From Candidatus Eiseniibacteriota bacterium (GTDB taxonomy: Bacteria > Eisenbacteria > RBG-16-71-46), in the NCBI GenBank assembly GCA_016710095.1, contig JADJLL010000049.1, forward strand, positions 1 to 64,000: a stretch of DNA of 64,000 nt. Reading direction: 5' to 3'. The translations under genes and the position numbers were made by a program. Below, in pieces: positions 45,069-52,360 of this stretch. Under the pieces are notes generated by a model. That model was not told the DNA's origin. It was given only the letters and a program-made list of their open reading frames with translations, and did no database searches. Position 1 is the first letter of the stretch. Every line of letters begins with the position of its first letter.

Positions 45069-45980
45069 ATGGCCCTGACCGTCGCCCTCGCCCTCCAGAA
45101 CGCGATCTCCCGCCTCGAACGCGTGCCCGCATCACCGCGCTCGGACGCCGAGGAACTGCTGAGCCGCGTGCTCGGCACGGGCCGCGGTGACCTGCGGCTG
45201 CTGTCGTCGCGCGAACTGAGCGCGGCCGAGGCGGAGCGGTTCGAGGGCTGGCTCGCGCGCCGTGAGGCCGGCGAGCCCGTGCAGTACGTCACGGGACGCG
45301 CCGCGTTCCGCGATCTCGACCTCGCGGTGGACCGGCGCGTGCTGGTGCCGCGCCCCGAAACGGAAGGCCTCGTCGAAGCCGTGCTCGAAGTGCTCGCGGC
45401 CGAGCGCTCGCGCTGGGAGCGTCCGCGCGTGCTCGACCTCGGCACCGGCTCCGGCGCCATCGCGCTCGCGATCGCTCAGGAGGCGCCGCACGCGCAGGTG
45501 AGCGCCGTGGACGCGAGCGAGGAAGCGCTGCAGGTGGCGCGCGCGAACGCCGAAGCGTGCGCGCTCGCGGATCGCGTGACGTTCTCGCACGGCGACTGGT
45601 TCGGCGGCGTGGCCGACGACGAGCGCTTCGAGGTCGTCGTGTCGAACCCGCCGTACATCGCCGAGTCCGACGCCGGCTCGCTGCCCGCCGACGTGCGCGA
45701 CTGGGAGCCGCACGCCGCGCTCTTCTCGGGGCTCGACGGTCTCGATGCGCCGCGCGAGATCGTGGACACCGCGCCGCGTCACCTGGTCGCGGGCGGCCTG
45801 CTCGCGCTCGAGCTTTCGGAGTCGCACGCGCACGAAGTCGCCGCATGGCTCGAGGGCGCGCACGACTGGCGCGACGTGCGCGTGCTCGACGACCTGTCGG
45901 GCCGGCCGCGCGTGCTGCTCGCGCGCCGCGAACGCGGTCCCGCGATCGCGCCGGCGCAGTGGGGCGAAGAGCGGCGCTGA
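45069..45980 (+). CDS. prmC: release factor glutamine methyltransferase
   Basis: This 303-residue enzyme methylates the glutamine of the GGQ motif of RF1 and RF2. The N-terminal helical domain contains RSDAEELLSRVLG and EPVQYVTGRAAFRDLDLAVDRRVLVPRPETE. Motif I is VLDLGTGSGAIALAIA, and the catalytic NPPY is in VVSNPPYIAESD. ATG 45069 matches the family start; the open frame upstream is spurious. It is separated from prfA by 7.5 kb, unlike the usual neighbouring order. A -10-like hexamer lies 7 nt before the start. Confidence 0.95.
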   Translation: MALTVALALQNAISRLERVPASPRSDAEELLSRVLGTGRGDLRLLSSRELSAAEAERFEGWLARREAGEPVQYVTGRAAFRDLDLAVDRRVLVPRPETEGLVEAVLEVLAAERSRWERPRVLDLGTGSGAIALAIAQEAPHAQVSAVDASEEALQVARANAEACALADRVTFSHGDWFGGVADDERFEVVVSNPPYIAESDAGSLPADVRDWEPHAALFSGLDGLDAPREIVDTAPRHLVAGGLLALELSESHAHEVAAWLEGAHDWRDVRVLDDLSGRPRVLLARRERGPAIAPAQWGEERR

Positions 45981-45990
45981 CGCGCGTGCG

Positions 45991-46350
45991 TCAGGCGTGC
46001 GAGAACAGCCGCACGATCCAGACCGCGAGCAGCAGCGCGACGTGCGCGTACAGCCACGCGCGCGCCGTGCGCCCCGAAGGGCGCCAGCGGCGCACGATCG
46101 CGACCGGCGCCACGAGCCACAGCGCCGCCGCTTCGGCCGCGAGCGGGATCGCGAGCGGATGACGCGCGACGGCCGCGGCCCACTCGCCGCGCACGAGGTG
46201 CGCCGCGGCGCGCGTCATGCCGCACGTCGGGCAGTCGTGGTGCGTGACGCGGCGCAGCCAGCAGATCGCGAGCGCGGGATCGTCGGACGGCATCCAGCGC
46301 CGCAGCACGATCGCCGCGGCGAGCGCCGCCGCACCGGCCAGCGCCCACAC
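45991..46350 (-). CDS. DUF2752 family membrane protein
   Basis: This 119-residue protein has three hydrophobic segments and the family signature HHDCPTCGMTRAAAHLVRGE. DUF2752 proteins are small membrane proteins of unknown role. The GTG at 46350 gives the first helix (WALAGAAALAAAIVL). It lies 55 bp after the DUF1684 gene on the same strand and ends 10 bp from the convergent prmC stop with no terminator. Confidence 0.85.
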   Translation of the reverse strand: MWALAGAAALAAAIVLRRWMPSDDPALAICWLRRVTHHDCPTCGMTRAAAHLVRGEWAAAVARHPLAIPLAAEAAALWLVAPVAIVRRWRPSGRTARAWLYAHVALLLAVWIVRLFSHA

Positions 46351-46405
46351 GATCCACGCCGCGCGGGTGTCGCGCGCGCTCCGCGCGTTCCGCGCGTGCC
46401 GCGCT

Positions 46406-47329
46406 TCAGTGTTCGTAGTGCGGATCCTTCTCGCCGGCCTTGATCGGGATCGTGAGCGTGTTCGCGCGCGAGGGGATCGGGCAGTTGTAGTGCGGGCTGT
46501 ACGCGCACGCCGGGTTGTAGGCGTCGTTGAAGTCGATGCGCCAGCGGCCGTCGGGCAGCTTCTCGGGATCCACGTAGCGGCCGACGCCGTACGTCTCGCG
46601 CCCGGTGGTCGCGTCGCGGAAGAACACGCTGATGCTCGTCTCGTCCACGCCGGGCTCGAGCAGGCGGTGCGCCTCGAGCCGCACGGCCTTGCCGTGCACC
46701 TTCAGGTCGAACCAGCCGACGCGCACCGCGCGCCGCAGGTTGCCGCGCGTGGACTGGATGATGGTCGTGTCGGGTTTCGGATTGGGCGTCATCGCCGTCT
46801 CGAACCGATACGACATGTCCGGCGCGTACCAGTCCTGGCCGTGGTACTCGGCGTAACGCGGGCTCTTCGGGTCGAACACGATGAGAGCGGGGAATCGTTG
46901 ATGCGACAGTCGCACCGTCCAGCGCCCGATCTGGATCGCCGACGGCGGCAGCACGGCCTCGCGGTACTCGAGCTTGTTCGCGCGGAACGTGACCTCGGGC
47001 GACGACGCGACCACGCGGAACGAATCGCCCTCGACCACGACCATCACGGCGTGCTCGGGCATCTCGGGATCGTCCACGCGCACGCTGTTGTCGGCGGCGC
47101 GGCCCACCGTGAGTGCGGTCGAGTTCCCGAAGTCGACGCGCTGCACGGCCGCGAAATACGACGAAGGCGACGACTTGAGCCACTCGGCCGATTCGGCGCG
47201 GCCCTGCACGAGCGCCTGCGTGAGCGAATCGCGCACGGCGGGAGTGAGCGAAACGGGACCGGCCGGCGCGGGCGCGGACGCGCGCGCGGCGACCAGCAGT
47301 GCGAGCAGGAAGCTCGGGAAGACGGACAT
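46406..47329 (-). CDS. DUF1684 family protein, secreted
   Basis: This 307-residue protein has a signal peptide (about 1-19) and the DUF1684 core. The core includes the FHA-like AVMVVVEGDSFRV strand region and the C-terminal signature RIDFNDAYNPACAYSPHYNCPIPSRANTL. The family occurs in many bacteria and archaea without a known reaction. ATG 47329 has CTGGAG upstream; an ATG 22 codons earlier lacks a Shine-Dalgarno site. A TATCCTGCAC -10-like box is at 47367-47372. Confidence 0.88.
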   Translation of the reverse strand: MSVFPSFLLALLVAARASAPAPAGPVSLTPAVRDSLTQALVQGRAESAEWLKSSPSSYFAAVQRVDFGNSTALTVGRAADNSVRVDDPEMPEHAVMVVVEGDSFRVVASSPEVTFRANKLEYREAVLPPSAIQIGRWTVRLSHQRFPALIVFDPKSPRYAEYHGQDWYAPDMSYRFETAMTPNPKPDTTIIQSTRGNLRRAVRVGWFDLKVHGKAVRLEAHRLLEPGVDETSISVFFRDATTGRETYGVGRYVDPEKLPDGRWRIDFNDAYNPACAYSPHYNCPIPSRANTLTIPIKAGEKDPHYEH

Positions 47330-47366
47330 GATCGTGCTCCAGTGAGAGGTAGGGACCGCTCCGTGC

Positions 47367-47372
47367 AGGATA
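47367..47372 (-). promoter_or_regulatory. -10-like element (TATCCT) for the DUF1684 gene
   Basis: TATCCTGCACGG on the minus strand lies 37 bp before the ATG. It matches the recurrent TATCCTGC motif of this window but with a normal leader and Shine-Dalgarno site. Confidence 0.4.
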
Positions 47373-47419
47373 GCGGTGCCACTTGGCGGCGTCATCGAAG
47401 AATCCCCCGTGTGGATGCA

Positions 47420-47425
47420 TATAAC
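47420..47425 (+). promoter_or_regulatory. possible -10 (TATAAC) for the PAS hybrid kinase
   Basis: TATAAC stands out in an AT-richer patch 69 bp before the chosen start. No good -35 is at 16-18 bp. Confidence 0.35.
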
Positions 47426-47493
47426 TGTTGAGTCGAAGCGGTGAGGTTTCGATAATGCGCGCGTTCACGCCGTGCACTTGTTGGGGGTGCCTC

Positions 47494-49050
47494 ATGGGCG
47501 AACTCCGCTCCGCCGAATCCGGCGATCTCTTCCGTCTCGCATTCGATCTCGCACCGTCCGGCATGCTCGCCGTGAACGAAGCGGGCGTGATCCTGCTCGC
47601 GAACCGTGAGGTCGAGCGCCTGTTCGGATACGGCCCCGGCGAGCTCCTCGGGCATTCGATCGACGAACTCGTGCCGATGCCGTATCGCCACGGTCACGGC
47701 GCCCACCGCGAGGGCTTCTTCCGGCAGCCTTCCGAGCGCCGCATGGGCTCGGGCCGCGACCTGAACGGCCTGCATCGCGACGGCACCGAGATCCCGGTCG
47801 AGATCGGACTCAATCCGGTGCGCACGCCGGACGGCGTCGTCGTGGTCGCGTCGGTCGTCGACATCTCCGCGCGCCTGGCCGCCGCGAAGGCGCTGCGCGA
47901 GTCCGAGGAGCGCGTGCGCCAGTCGCAGAAGCTCGAGTCGCTCGGCACGCTCGCCGGCGGCATCGCGCACGACTTCAACAACGTGCTGCTCGCGATCGTC
48001 GGCTACACCGAACTCGTCTCGCGCAGCCTGCCCGCGCAGCAGCAGGAGCAGGACGATCTCGACAACGTGCTGCGCGCCGCGGAGCGCGGGCGCCAGCTCG
48101 TGCAGCGCATTCTCGCGTTCAGCCGCCAGCGCGAGATCGTGCGCGTGCCCACGAGCCTCGACCGCGTCGTGCGCGAGGCGCTCGACCTGCTGCGCGCCTC
48201 GATGCCCAGCACGATCGAGATCCGTTCGCACCTCGAAGGCGCGACGCCGCAGGTGCTCGCCGACGACACGCAGATGCACCAGGTCGTCATGAACCTCGCG
48301 ACCAACGCCGCGCAGGCGATGACCACGGGCGGCGTGCTGCGCGTCGAGCTGTCGTCGTTCCACGCGGACGCCGCGTGGGCCGCGAAGCATCCCGGCATGC
48401 ATGAGGGCTGGTGCGCCCGGCTTTCGGTCGTGGACACGGGCGTCGGCATGTCGCCCGAGGTGAAGCAGCGCATCTTCGAGCCGTTCTACACGACCAAGCC
48501 TGCGGGCCGCGGCACGGGGCTCGGGCTCTCGGTGACGCTCGGCATCGTGCAGGCCCTCGAGGGCACGATCGAAGTCACGAGCGCACCCGGCCAGGGCACG
48601 CGCGTGGACGTGTGGCTGCCCGCGCACGTCGCCCCGCGCGCGGTCGGTGCGGCGCCGGCGCCGCCGGAAGCCGAACAGCGCCCGCTGCGCATCCTGCTCG
48701 TCGAAGACGAGGACGTGCTCGGCCGCATGGAGCGCCGCCAGCTCGAGTCGCTCGGGCACACGGTGACGCTGCATCACAGCAGCCCCGACGCGCTCGAGGT
48801 GTTCCGCGCGCACGCGGGCGAGTTCGACCTGCTCATCACGGACAACACGATGCCTCGCATGACCGGGCTCGCGCTCTCGCGCGAGATCGTGGCCATCCGG
48901 CCCGACCTGCCCGTGCTCATGGTTTCGGGCTACGCCGATCACGCGGAGCCCGAGGTGCTGGAGCAGCACGGCGTGGACGCCGTGCTCGCGAAGCCGCACT
49001 CCGCGCGCGAACTCGACGCGGCGATCCGGGGACTGTTCGCCACCGAGTAG
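47494..49050 (+). CDS. PAS-domain hybrid sensor histidine kinase with receiver
   Basis: This is a 518-residue soluble kinase: PAS (about 12-130), HisKA with H159 in GGIAHDFNNVLL, ATPase (MNLATNAAQAM, DTGVGMSP, GTGLGLSV) and a C-terminal receiver with D450 in LLITDNTMPRMTG. It is built like the C-terminal half of the LOV kinase at 38.3 kb but has no LOV or GAF domain; its PAS carries no cysteine motif. The start at 47494 has GGGGGTG at good distance and leads directly into the PAS domain; an ATG at 47455 with GAGG is an alternative. No output gene is adjacent, so phosphotransfer to an unlinked partner is likely. Confidence 0.88.
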   Translation: MGELRSAESGDLFRLAFDLAPSGMLAVNEAGVILLANREVERLFGYGPGELLGHSIDELVPMPYRHGHGAHREGFFRQPSERRMGSGRDLNGLHRDGTEIPVEIGLNPVRTPDGVVVVASVVDISARLAAAKALRESEERVRQSQKLESLGTLAGGIAHDFNNVLLAIVGYTELVSRSLPAQQQEQDDLDNVLRAAERGRQLVQRILAFSRQREIVRVPTSLDRVVREALDLLRASMPSTIEIRSHLEGATPQVLADDTQMHQVVMNLATNAAQAMTTGGVLRVELSSFHADAAWAAKHPGMHEGWCARLSVVDTGVGMSPEVKQRIFEPFYTTKPAGRGTGLGLSVTLGIVQALEGTIEVTSAPGQGTRVDVWLPAHVAPRAVGAAPAPPEAEQRPLRILLVEDEDVLGRMERRQLESLGHTVTLHHSSPDALEVFRAHAGEFDLLITDNTMPRMTGLALSREIVAIRPDLPVLMVSGYADHAEPEVLEQHGVDAVLAKPHSARELDAAIRGLFATE

Positions 49051-49102
49051 CCGGCCGTGATTCCGGGGCCGCGCGAGCGCACGCATCGTTGCACTCGCGC
49101 GG

Positions 49103-49111
49103 CACGCCGAC
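49103..49111. repeat. 9-bp target site duplication of the insertion sequence
   Basis: CACGCCGAC occurs immediately outside the left end (49103-49111) and again immediately outside the right end (50328-50336). Identical copies indicate a recent, single insertion. Confidence 0.95.
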
Positions 49112-49134
49112 GGTTGTGCTCGGAAGATTGGTGA
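49112..49134 (+). repeat. left terminal inverted repeat
   Basis: Begins GGTTGTGCTCG and ends AAGATTGGTGA. It matches the right end in 22 of 23 positions (G versus C at position 12). Confidence 0.93.
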
Positions 49135-49177
49135 GGACATCGGGCGGTCACCTTCGCGGTGGCCGCCCGCTTCATTG

Positions 49178-50293
49178 TCAGGCGGCGTACTTGAGCGTGT
49201 GTTCCCGACCGTTCGGGATCTCTCGCGACTTCACCCTCCCCCAGTAGTACTCGTTCCAACGCTCCGGCAGCGTCACCCTGCTCGGGAACAACCTCGTCGT
49301 CAGCACCTCTCGCGGCTTCAACCGGTGATCCGTGAGCCCCAGCCGCATCGCCGGTGTGTCGTGATGTTTTCGCTCGGATGCCCATTTCATGTAGTTGCGC
49401 CACACCATGAACACGGCCATCCGCCAGATCGCCATCTGCCTTCGCTTGGGGAACGCGATCGTTTCGCGCTTGTGGTTCGCGCCGGTGTGCCGCGTCAGCA
49501 TGTCGTTCAGGTTCACGCTGAAGATCGGGTTCGCCGGCGTACGCGCGGCGCGCGAGCTGATCGTGCGGTGCGTGACGTCCAAGTGCGCCGCCCGCGCGAT
49601 CGCGCGTGGATAGTCACGATGCTCGTCGGTGTAGAGCACCAGTGACTGGGGCTTCGGCGCCACGATGGACAGGAGCTCGGCGCAGTCCTTCTCCGTGCCG
49701 CGCGGATCCGGCTTGCCCAATCTCGCCTCGTTCTCCTTGCGATACGCCTGCTGAGCCTTCGTCATCGTTCCCGAGCGTCTCAGCTCCGTGACCGTGAACC
49801 CGTGCAGGAAGTAGCTCTTCCGCCCGACAAGCACGTTGTAGCTGGTCGGGTGGAACTGGCTGAACTCGAACGAGAAGAACCCATCCATGGCCACGGACTC
49901 CGTGATGCCTTCCTTTGGGCGCAGCTGCTCGTGGAACAGCTGGCAGTGCCGGCCGAGCCGGTTCGCGTGCAGGAGCACCGTCTGCGGCGAACACTCCTGG
50001 GCGCGCGCGATCTGCCGCAGGCACGAGCACGAGAGCAGGCCGTGGAAGACCGGGACGAGTAGTTCCGGGCGCTTGAGCCAGTAGGTGAGCAGGAAGGTCT
50101 GGTCGCTGAACCGTCGCCGACAGTGACAACAGCGGTAACGCTGGACACGGTGCGGCGCGGCTTGGCGCGAGTGGTAGCCGTCGCGCTGGTAGCGCCAACC
50201 TTCTGGCGCAGTGTGGAATGGACATCCGGGGTTGGGACAGAACGGGGGCGCCTGGGGGGCAGGCGTCTTGGTCATGCAGGGGCACCCCTGCAT
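49178..50293 (-). CDS. insertion-sequence transposase (zinc ribbon plus DDE domain)
   Basis: This is a 371-residue transposase. An N-terminal zinc ribbon has CPNPGCPFH and later YRCCHCRRRFSDQT, with a tryptophan-rich helix between. A helix-turn-helix-like stretch (CLRQIARAQECSPQTVLLHANRLG) follows. The DDE-type core starts at VAMDGFFSFEF and continues in LVLYTDEHRDYPRAI, with conserved aspartates. The C-terminus is RVTLPERWNEYYWGR. ATG 50293 has GAAGGA seven nt upstream; ATG 50275, six codons later, is an alternative. The frame is intact, so the element may be active. The start codons lie in a long palindrome (50271-50296). Confidence 0.9.
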   Translation of the reverse strand: MQGCPCMTKTPAPQAPPFCPNPGCPFHTAPEGWRYQRDGYHSRQAAPHRVQRYRCCHCRRRFSDQTFLLTYWLKRPELLVPVFHGLLSCSCLRQIARAQECSPQTVLLHANRLGRHCQLFHEQLRPKEGITESVAMDGFFSFEFSQFHPTSYNVLVGRKSYFLHGFTVTELRRSGTMTKAQQAYRKENEARLGKPDPRGTEKDCAELLSIVAPKPQSLVLYTDEHRDYPRAIARAAHLDVTHRTISSRAARTPANPIFSVNLNDMLTRHTGANHKRETIAFPKRRQMAIWRMAVFMVWRNYMKWASERKHHDTPAMRLGLTDHRLKPREVLTTRLFPSRVTLPERWNEYYWGRVKSREIPNGREHTLKYAA

Positions 50294-50296
50294 GAC
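50271..50296. promoter_or_regulatory. 12-bp palindrome over the transposase start
   Basis: GTCATGCAGGGG (50271-50282) and CCCCTGCATGAC (50285-50296) are perfect arms two bases apart. Both candidate start codons lie within the arms. In mRNA they would form a tight hairpin that hides the start; as DNA it could be a transposase operator. Confidence 0.75.
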
Positions 50297-50304
50297 CCGT
50301 TCCT

Positions 50305-50327
50305 TCACCAATCTTGCGAGCACAACC
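50305..50327 (-). repeat. right terminal inverted repeat
   Basis: Complement of the left repeat with one mismatch. On the + strand it contains TTGCGA (50314-50319), which acts as a candidate outward -35 box for murA. Confidence 0.93.
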
Positions 50328-50342
50328 CACGCCGACGATAAT
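50314..50342 (+). promoter_or_regulatory. hybrid promoter for murA, -35 from the insertion sequence
   Basis: TTGCGA (50314-50319, in the right inverted repeat) is 17 bp from GATAAT (50337-50342, chromosomal). Before insertion the same GATAAT would have stood 17 bp after TTGCAC (now at 49089-49094). Confidence 0.6.
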
Positions 50343-50417
50343 CCCGCGCGACTTCGGAACCCCTCACACACGACTGCTCGCTCGCGCGTGCGCGATTCCC
50401 CTCAGAGGATTTTCCAC

Positions 50418-51734
50418 ATGGACGTGGCGACCTCCGTGCTGCCCTCTGCCGCTCCCTCTTCTTCACGGAACTCCGGAACCATGGACGCTCTACTCATTCA
50501 AGGTGGCCGGCCGCTCGCCGGCCGCGTCGCGATCTCCGGCGCCAAGAACGCCGCGCTCCCCGTGATGGCCGCGACGCTGCTCGCGCCCGGCGTGCACCGC
50601 CTGCGCAACTGCCCGCAGCTCGTGGACACGCGTACGTTCGGCAAGGTGCTCGAGAAGCTGGGCGCGAAGGTCACGTTCCAGAAGAACGAGTGCGTGATCG
50701 ACACGACCGGCGTGAACTCGGTCGAGGCGCCGTACGAACTGGTCAAGACCATGCGCGCGTCGATCTACGTGCTCGGGCCGCTGCTCGCGCGCTTCGGCGC
50801 CGCGCGCGTCTCGCTGCCCGGCGGCTGCGCGTGGGGACCGCGTCCGGTCAACCTGCACCTGACCGGCCTGCAGGCGATGGGCGCGCAGCTCGACATCGAG
50901 CACGGCTACATCACCGGCAAGGACGTGAAGCTGCACGGCGCGCACTTCAACTTCGACGTCGTGAGCGTGGGCGCGACCGCGCAGCTGCTCATGGCGGCGA
51001 CGCTCGCCGACGGCGTCACGGTGCTCGAGAACGTCGCGATCGAACCGGACATCACGGTGCTCGGCGAAGTGCTGGTGCAGTGCGGCGCGAAGATCGAGGG
51101 CCTCGGCACGCGCCGGATGACGATCACCGGCGTGAAGGAGCTGCGCCCGATCGACACCGCGATCATCGCGGACCGCATCGAGGCCGGCACGTTCGCGGCG
51201 GCCGCCGCGATGACCGGCGGCACGATCACGCTCGAACGCGTGATCCCCGATCACTTCGAAGCGTCGCTGCGCAAGCTCGAGGAAACCGGCTGCACGGTCG
51301 TGCGCGAAGTGGACGAGGTGACGATCACCGGCCCGTCGCGCCCGCGCGCGGCGGACGTGACGACGATGGTGTTCCCCGGCTTCCCGACCGACATGCAGGC
51401 GCAGATGATGGCCGTGGCGAGCATCGCGAGCGGCACGAGCGTGATCACCGACACGATCTACCTCGACCGCTTCACGCACGTGCCGGAGCTGGCGCGCATG
51501 GGCGCGAACATCGAGCTCAAGGGCAACGTCGCCGTGGTGAAGGGCGTCGAGGGGCTTTCGGGCGCGCCCGTGATGGCGACCGACCTGCGCGCGAGCGCGG
51601 CGCTCGCGCTGGCCGCGCTGGTGGCCGAGGGCGAGACGAAGGTGTCGCGCATCTACCATCTCGATCGCGGCTACGAGAACTTCGACCAGAAGCTGCGCGA
51701 CCTGGGCGCCCGCGTCGAGCGCATCCGCGAGTGA
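50418..51734 (+). CDS. murA: UDP-N-acetylglucosamine 1-carboxyvinyltransferase
   Basis: This enzyme transfers enolpyruvate from PEP to UDP-GlcNAc, the first committed step of peptidoglycan synthesis. The core opens LLIQGGRPLAGRVAISGAKN with the catalytic-loop block LPGGCAWGPRPVNLHL, where the cysteine (fosfomycin target) is kept, and ends with the usual SRIYHLDRGYENF. From ATG 50418, with AGAGGA 9 nt upstream, it has 438 residues including a Ser/Pro-rich 21-residue extension. ATG 50481 gives the family length of 417 but has a weaker Shine-Dalgarno site, and the intervening codons (TCT, TCA) are atypical. The promoter is now hybrid with the insertion sequence. A methyltransferase follows by 4-bp overlap. 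Confidence 0.95.
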   Translation: MDVATSVLPSAAPSSSRNSGTMDALLIQGGRPLAGRVAISGAKNAALPVMAATLLAPGVHRLRNCPQLVDTRTFGKVLEKLGAKVTFQKNECVIDTTGVNSVEAPYELVKTMRASIYVLGPLLARFGAARVSLPGGCAWGPRPVNLHLTGLQAMGAQLDIEHGYITGKDVKLHGAHFNFDVVSVGATAQLLMAATLADGVTVLENVAIEPDITVLGEVLVQCGAKIEGLGTRRMTITGVKELRPIDTAIIADRIEAGTFAAAAAMTGGTITLERVIPDHFEASLRKLEETGCTVVREVDEVTITGPSRPRAADVTTMVFPGFPTDMQAQMMAVASIASGTSVITDTIYLDRFTHVPELARMGANIELKGNVAVVKGVEGLSGAPVMATDLRASAALALAALVAEGETKVSRIYHLDRGYENFDQKLRDLGARVERIRE

Positions 51735-52360
51735 AACGCTACGACCGCGCCTACTTCGACCGCTGGTACCGCCACTCCGACGTGGGAGTGGGGCAGCGCG
51801 AGTTCGTGACGCGCAAGGTGATGCTGGCGGTGGCGGCGGCCGAGTTCGTGCTCGGCCGCCGCATCGCTTCGGTGCTCGACGTCGGCTGCGGCGAGGGCAT
51901 CTGGCGCGCGCCGCTGCTCAAGCTGCGGCCCGGCATCTCGTACCTCGGGTTCGACTCGAGCGAGTACGCGGTCGCGCGCTGGGGCGCGAAGCGGAACCTG
52001 CGATTGGCAGGGCTGGCGGAACTCGCGAGCCAGCGGCTCGCACGCTCCTACGACCTGGTGGTCTGCGCCGACGTCCTGCACTACGTGTCGGACGCCGAGG
52101 CGCGCGCCGGTCTCGGCGTGATCGCCAAGCGCACGCGCGGCGCCGCGTTCATCGAGGCGTTCACGAACGCCGACGCGATCGACGGCGATCACGACCACTT
52201 CCAGGACCGCTCGCCGGCGCGCTACCGGAAGCTGATCGCCGGTGCGGGGCTCGTGCCCATGGGCTTGCACGTGTACGTGACGAAAGCCGCGATGCACACG
52301 CTGACGGCGCTCGAGCAGGGCGCCGCGGGCGCCGCGAGCGGCAGCAGGCGTCGCGCATGA
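51731..52360 (+). CDS. class I SAM-dependent methyltransferase
   Basis: The product is 209 residues. It opens VKRYDRAYFDRWYRHSD, with motif I at SVLDVGCGEGIWRAPLL, an acidic partner in YLGFDSSEYAVARW and the post-motif VCADVLHYVSDAEA. It resembles small Methyltransf_11/25 enzymes; the substrate is not deducible. GTG 51731 overlaps the murA stop by 4 bp, and its stop overlaps the YidD gene start by 4 bp, so the three are probably co-transcribed. Confidence 0.82.
   Translation: MKRYDRAYFDRWYRHSDVGVGQREFVTRKVMLAVAAAEFVLGRRIASVLDVGCGEGIWRAPLLKLRPGISYLGFDSSEYAVARWGAKRNLRLAGLAELASQRLARSYDLVVCADVLHYVSDAEARAGLGVIAKRTRGAAFIEAFTNADAIDGDHDHFQDRSPARYRKLIAGAGLVPMGLHVYVTKAAMHTLTALEQGAAGAASGSRRRA

Larger units (their letters stand above)
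49112..50327 (-). mobile_element. complete insertion sequence, IS1- or IS1595-like
   Basis: This 1216-bp element is bounded by 23-bp inverted repeats (49112-49134 and 50305-50327, starting GGTTGTGCTCG, one mismatch) and flanked by 9-bp direct repeats. It holds one transposase gene and no passenger. Its base composition looks lower in GC than its neighbours. The zinc-ribbon transposase and the GGT ends fit IS1 or IS1595; the 9-bp duplication favours IS1, but I cannot settle this from sequence alone. It sits between the PAS kinase and murA, inside the original murA promoter. Confidence 0.92.

Noticed and set aside
47428..47493. TTG or ATG starts upstream of 47494 for the PAS kinase
   Set aside because: The added residues (MRAFTPCTCWGCL) do not look like this genome's proteins, and GGGGGTG is well placed for 47494. 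ATG 47455 remains possible.
50211..50417. Longer murA start at 50211
   Set aside because: It would begin inside the insertion sequence and translate its inverted repeat; the frame is open by chance.
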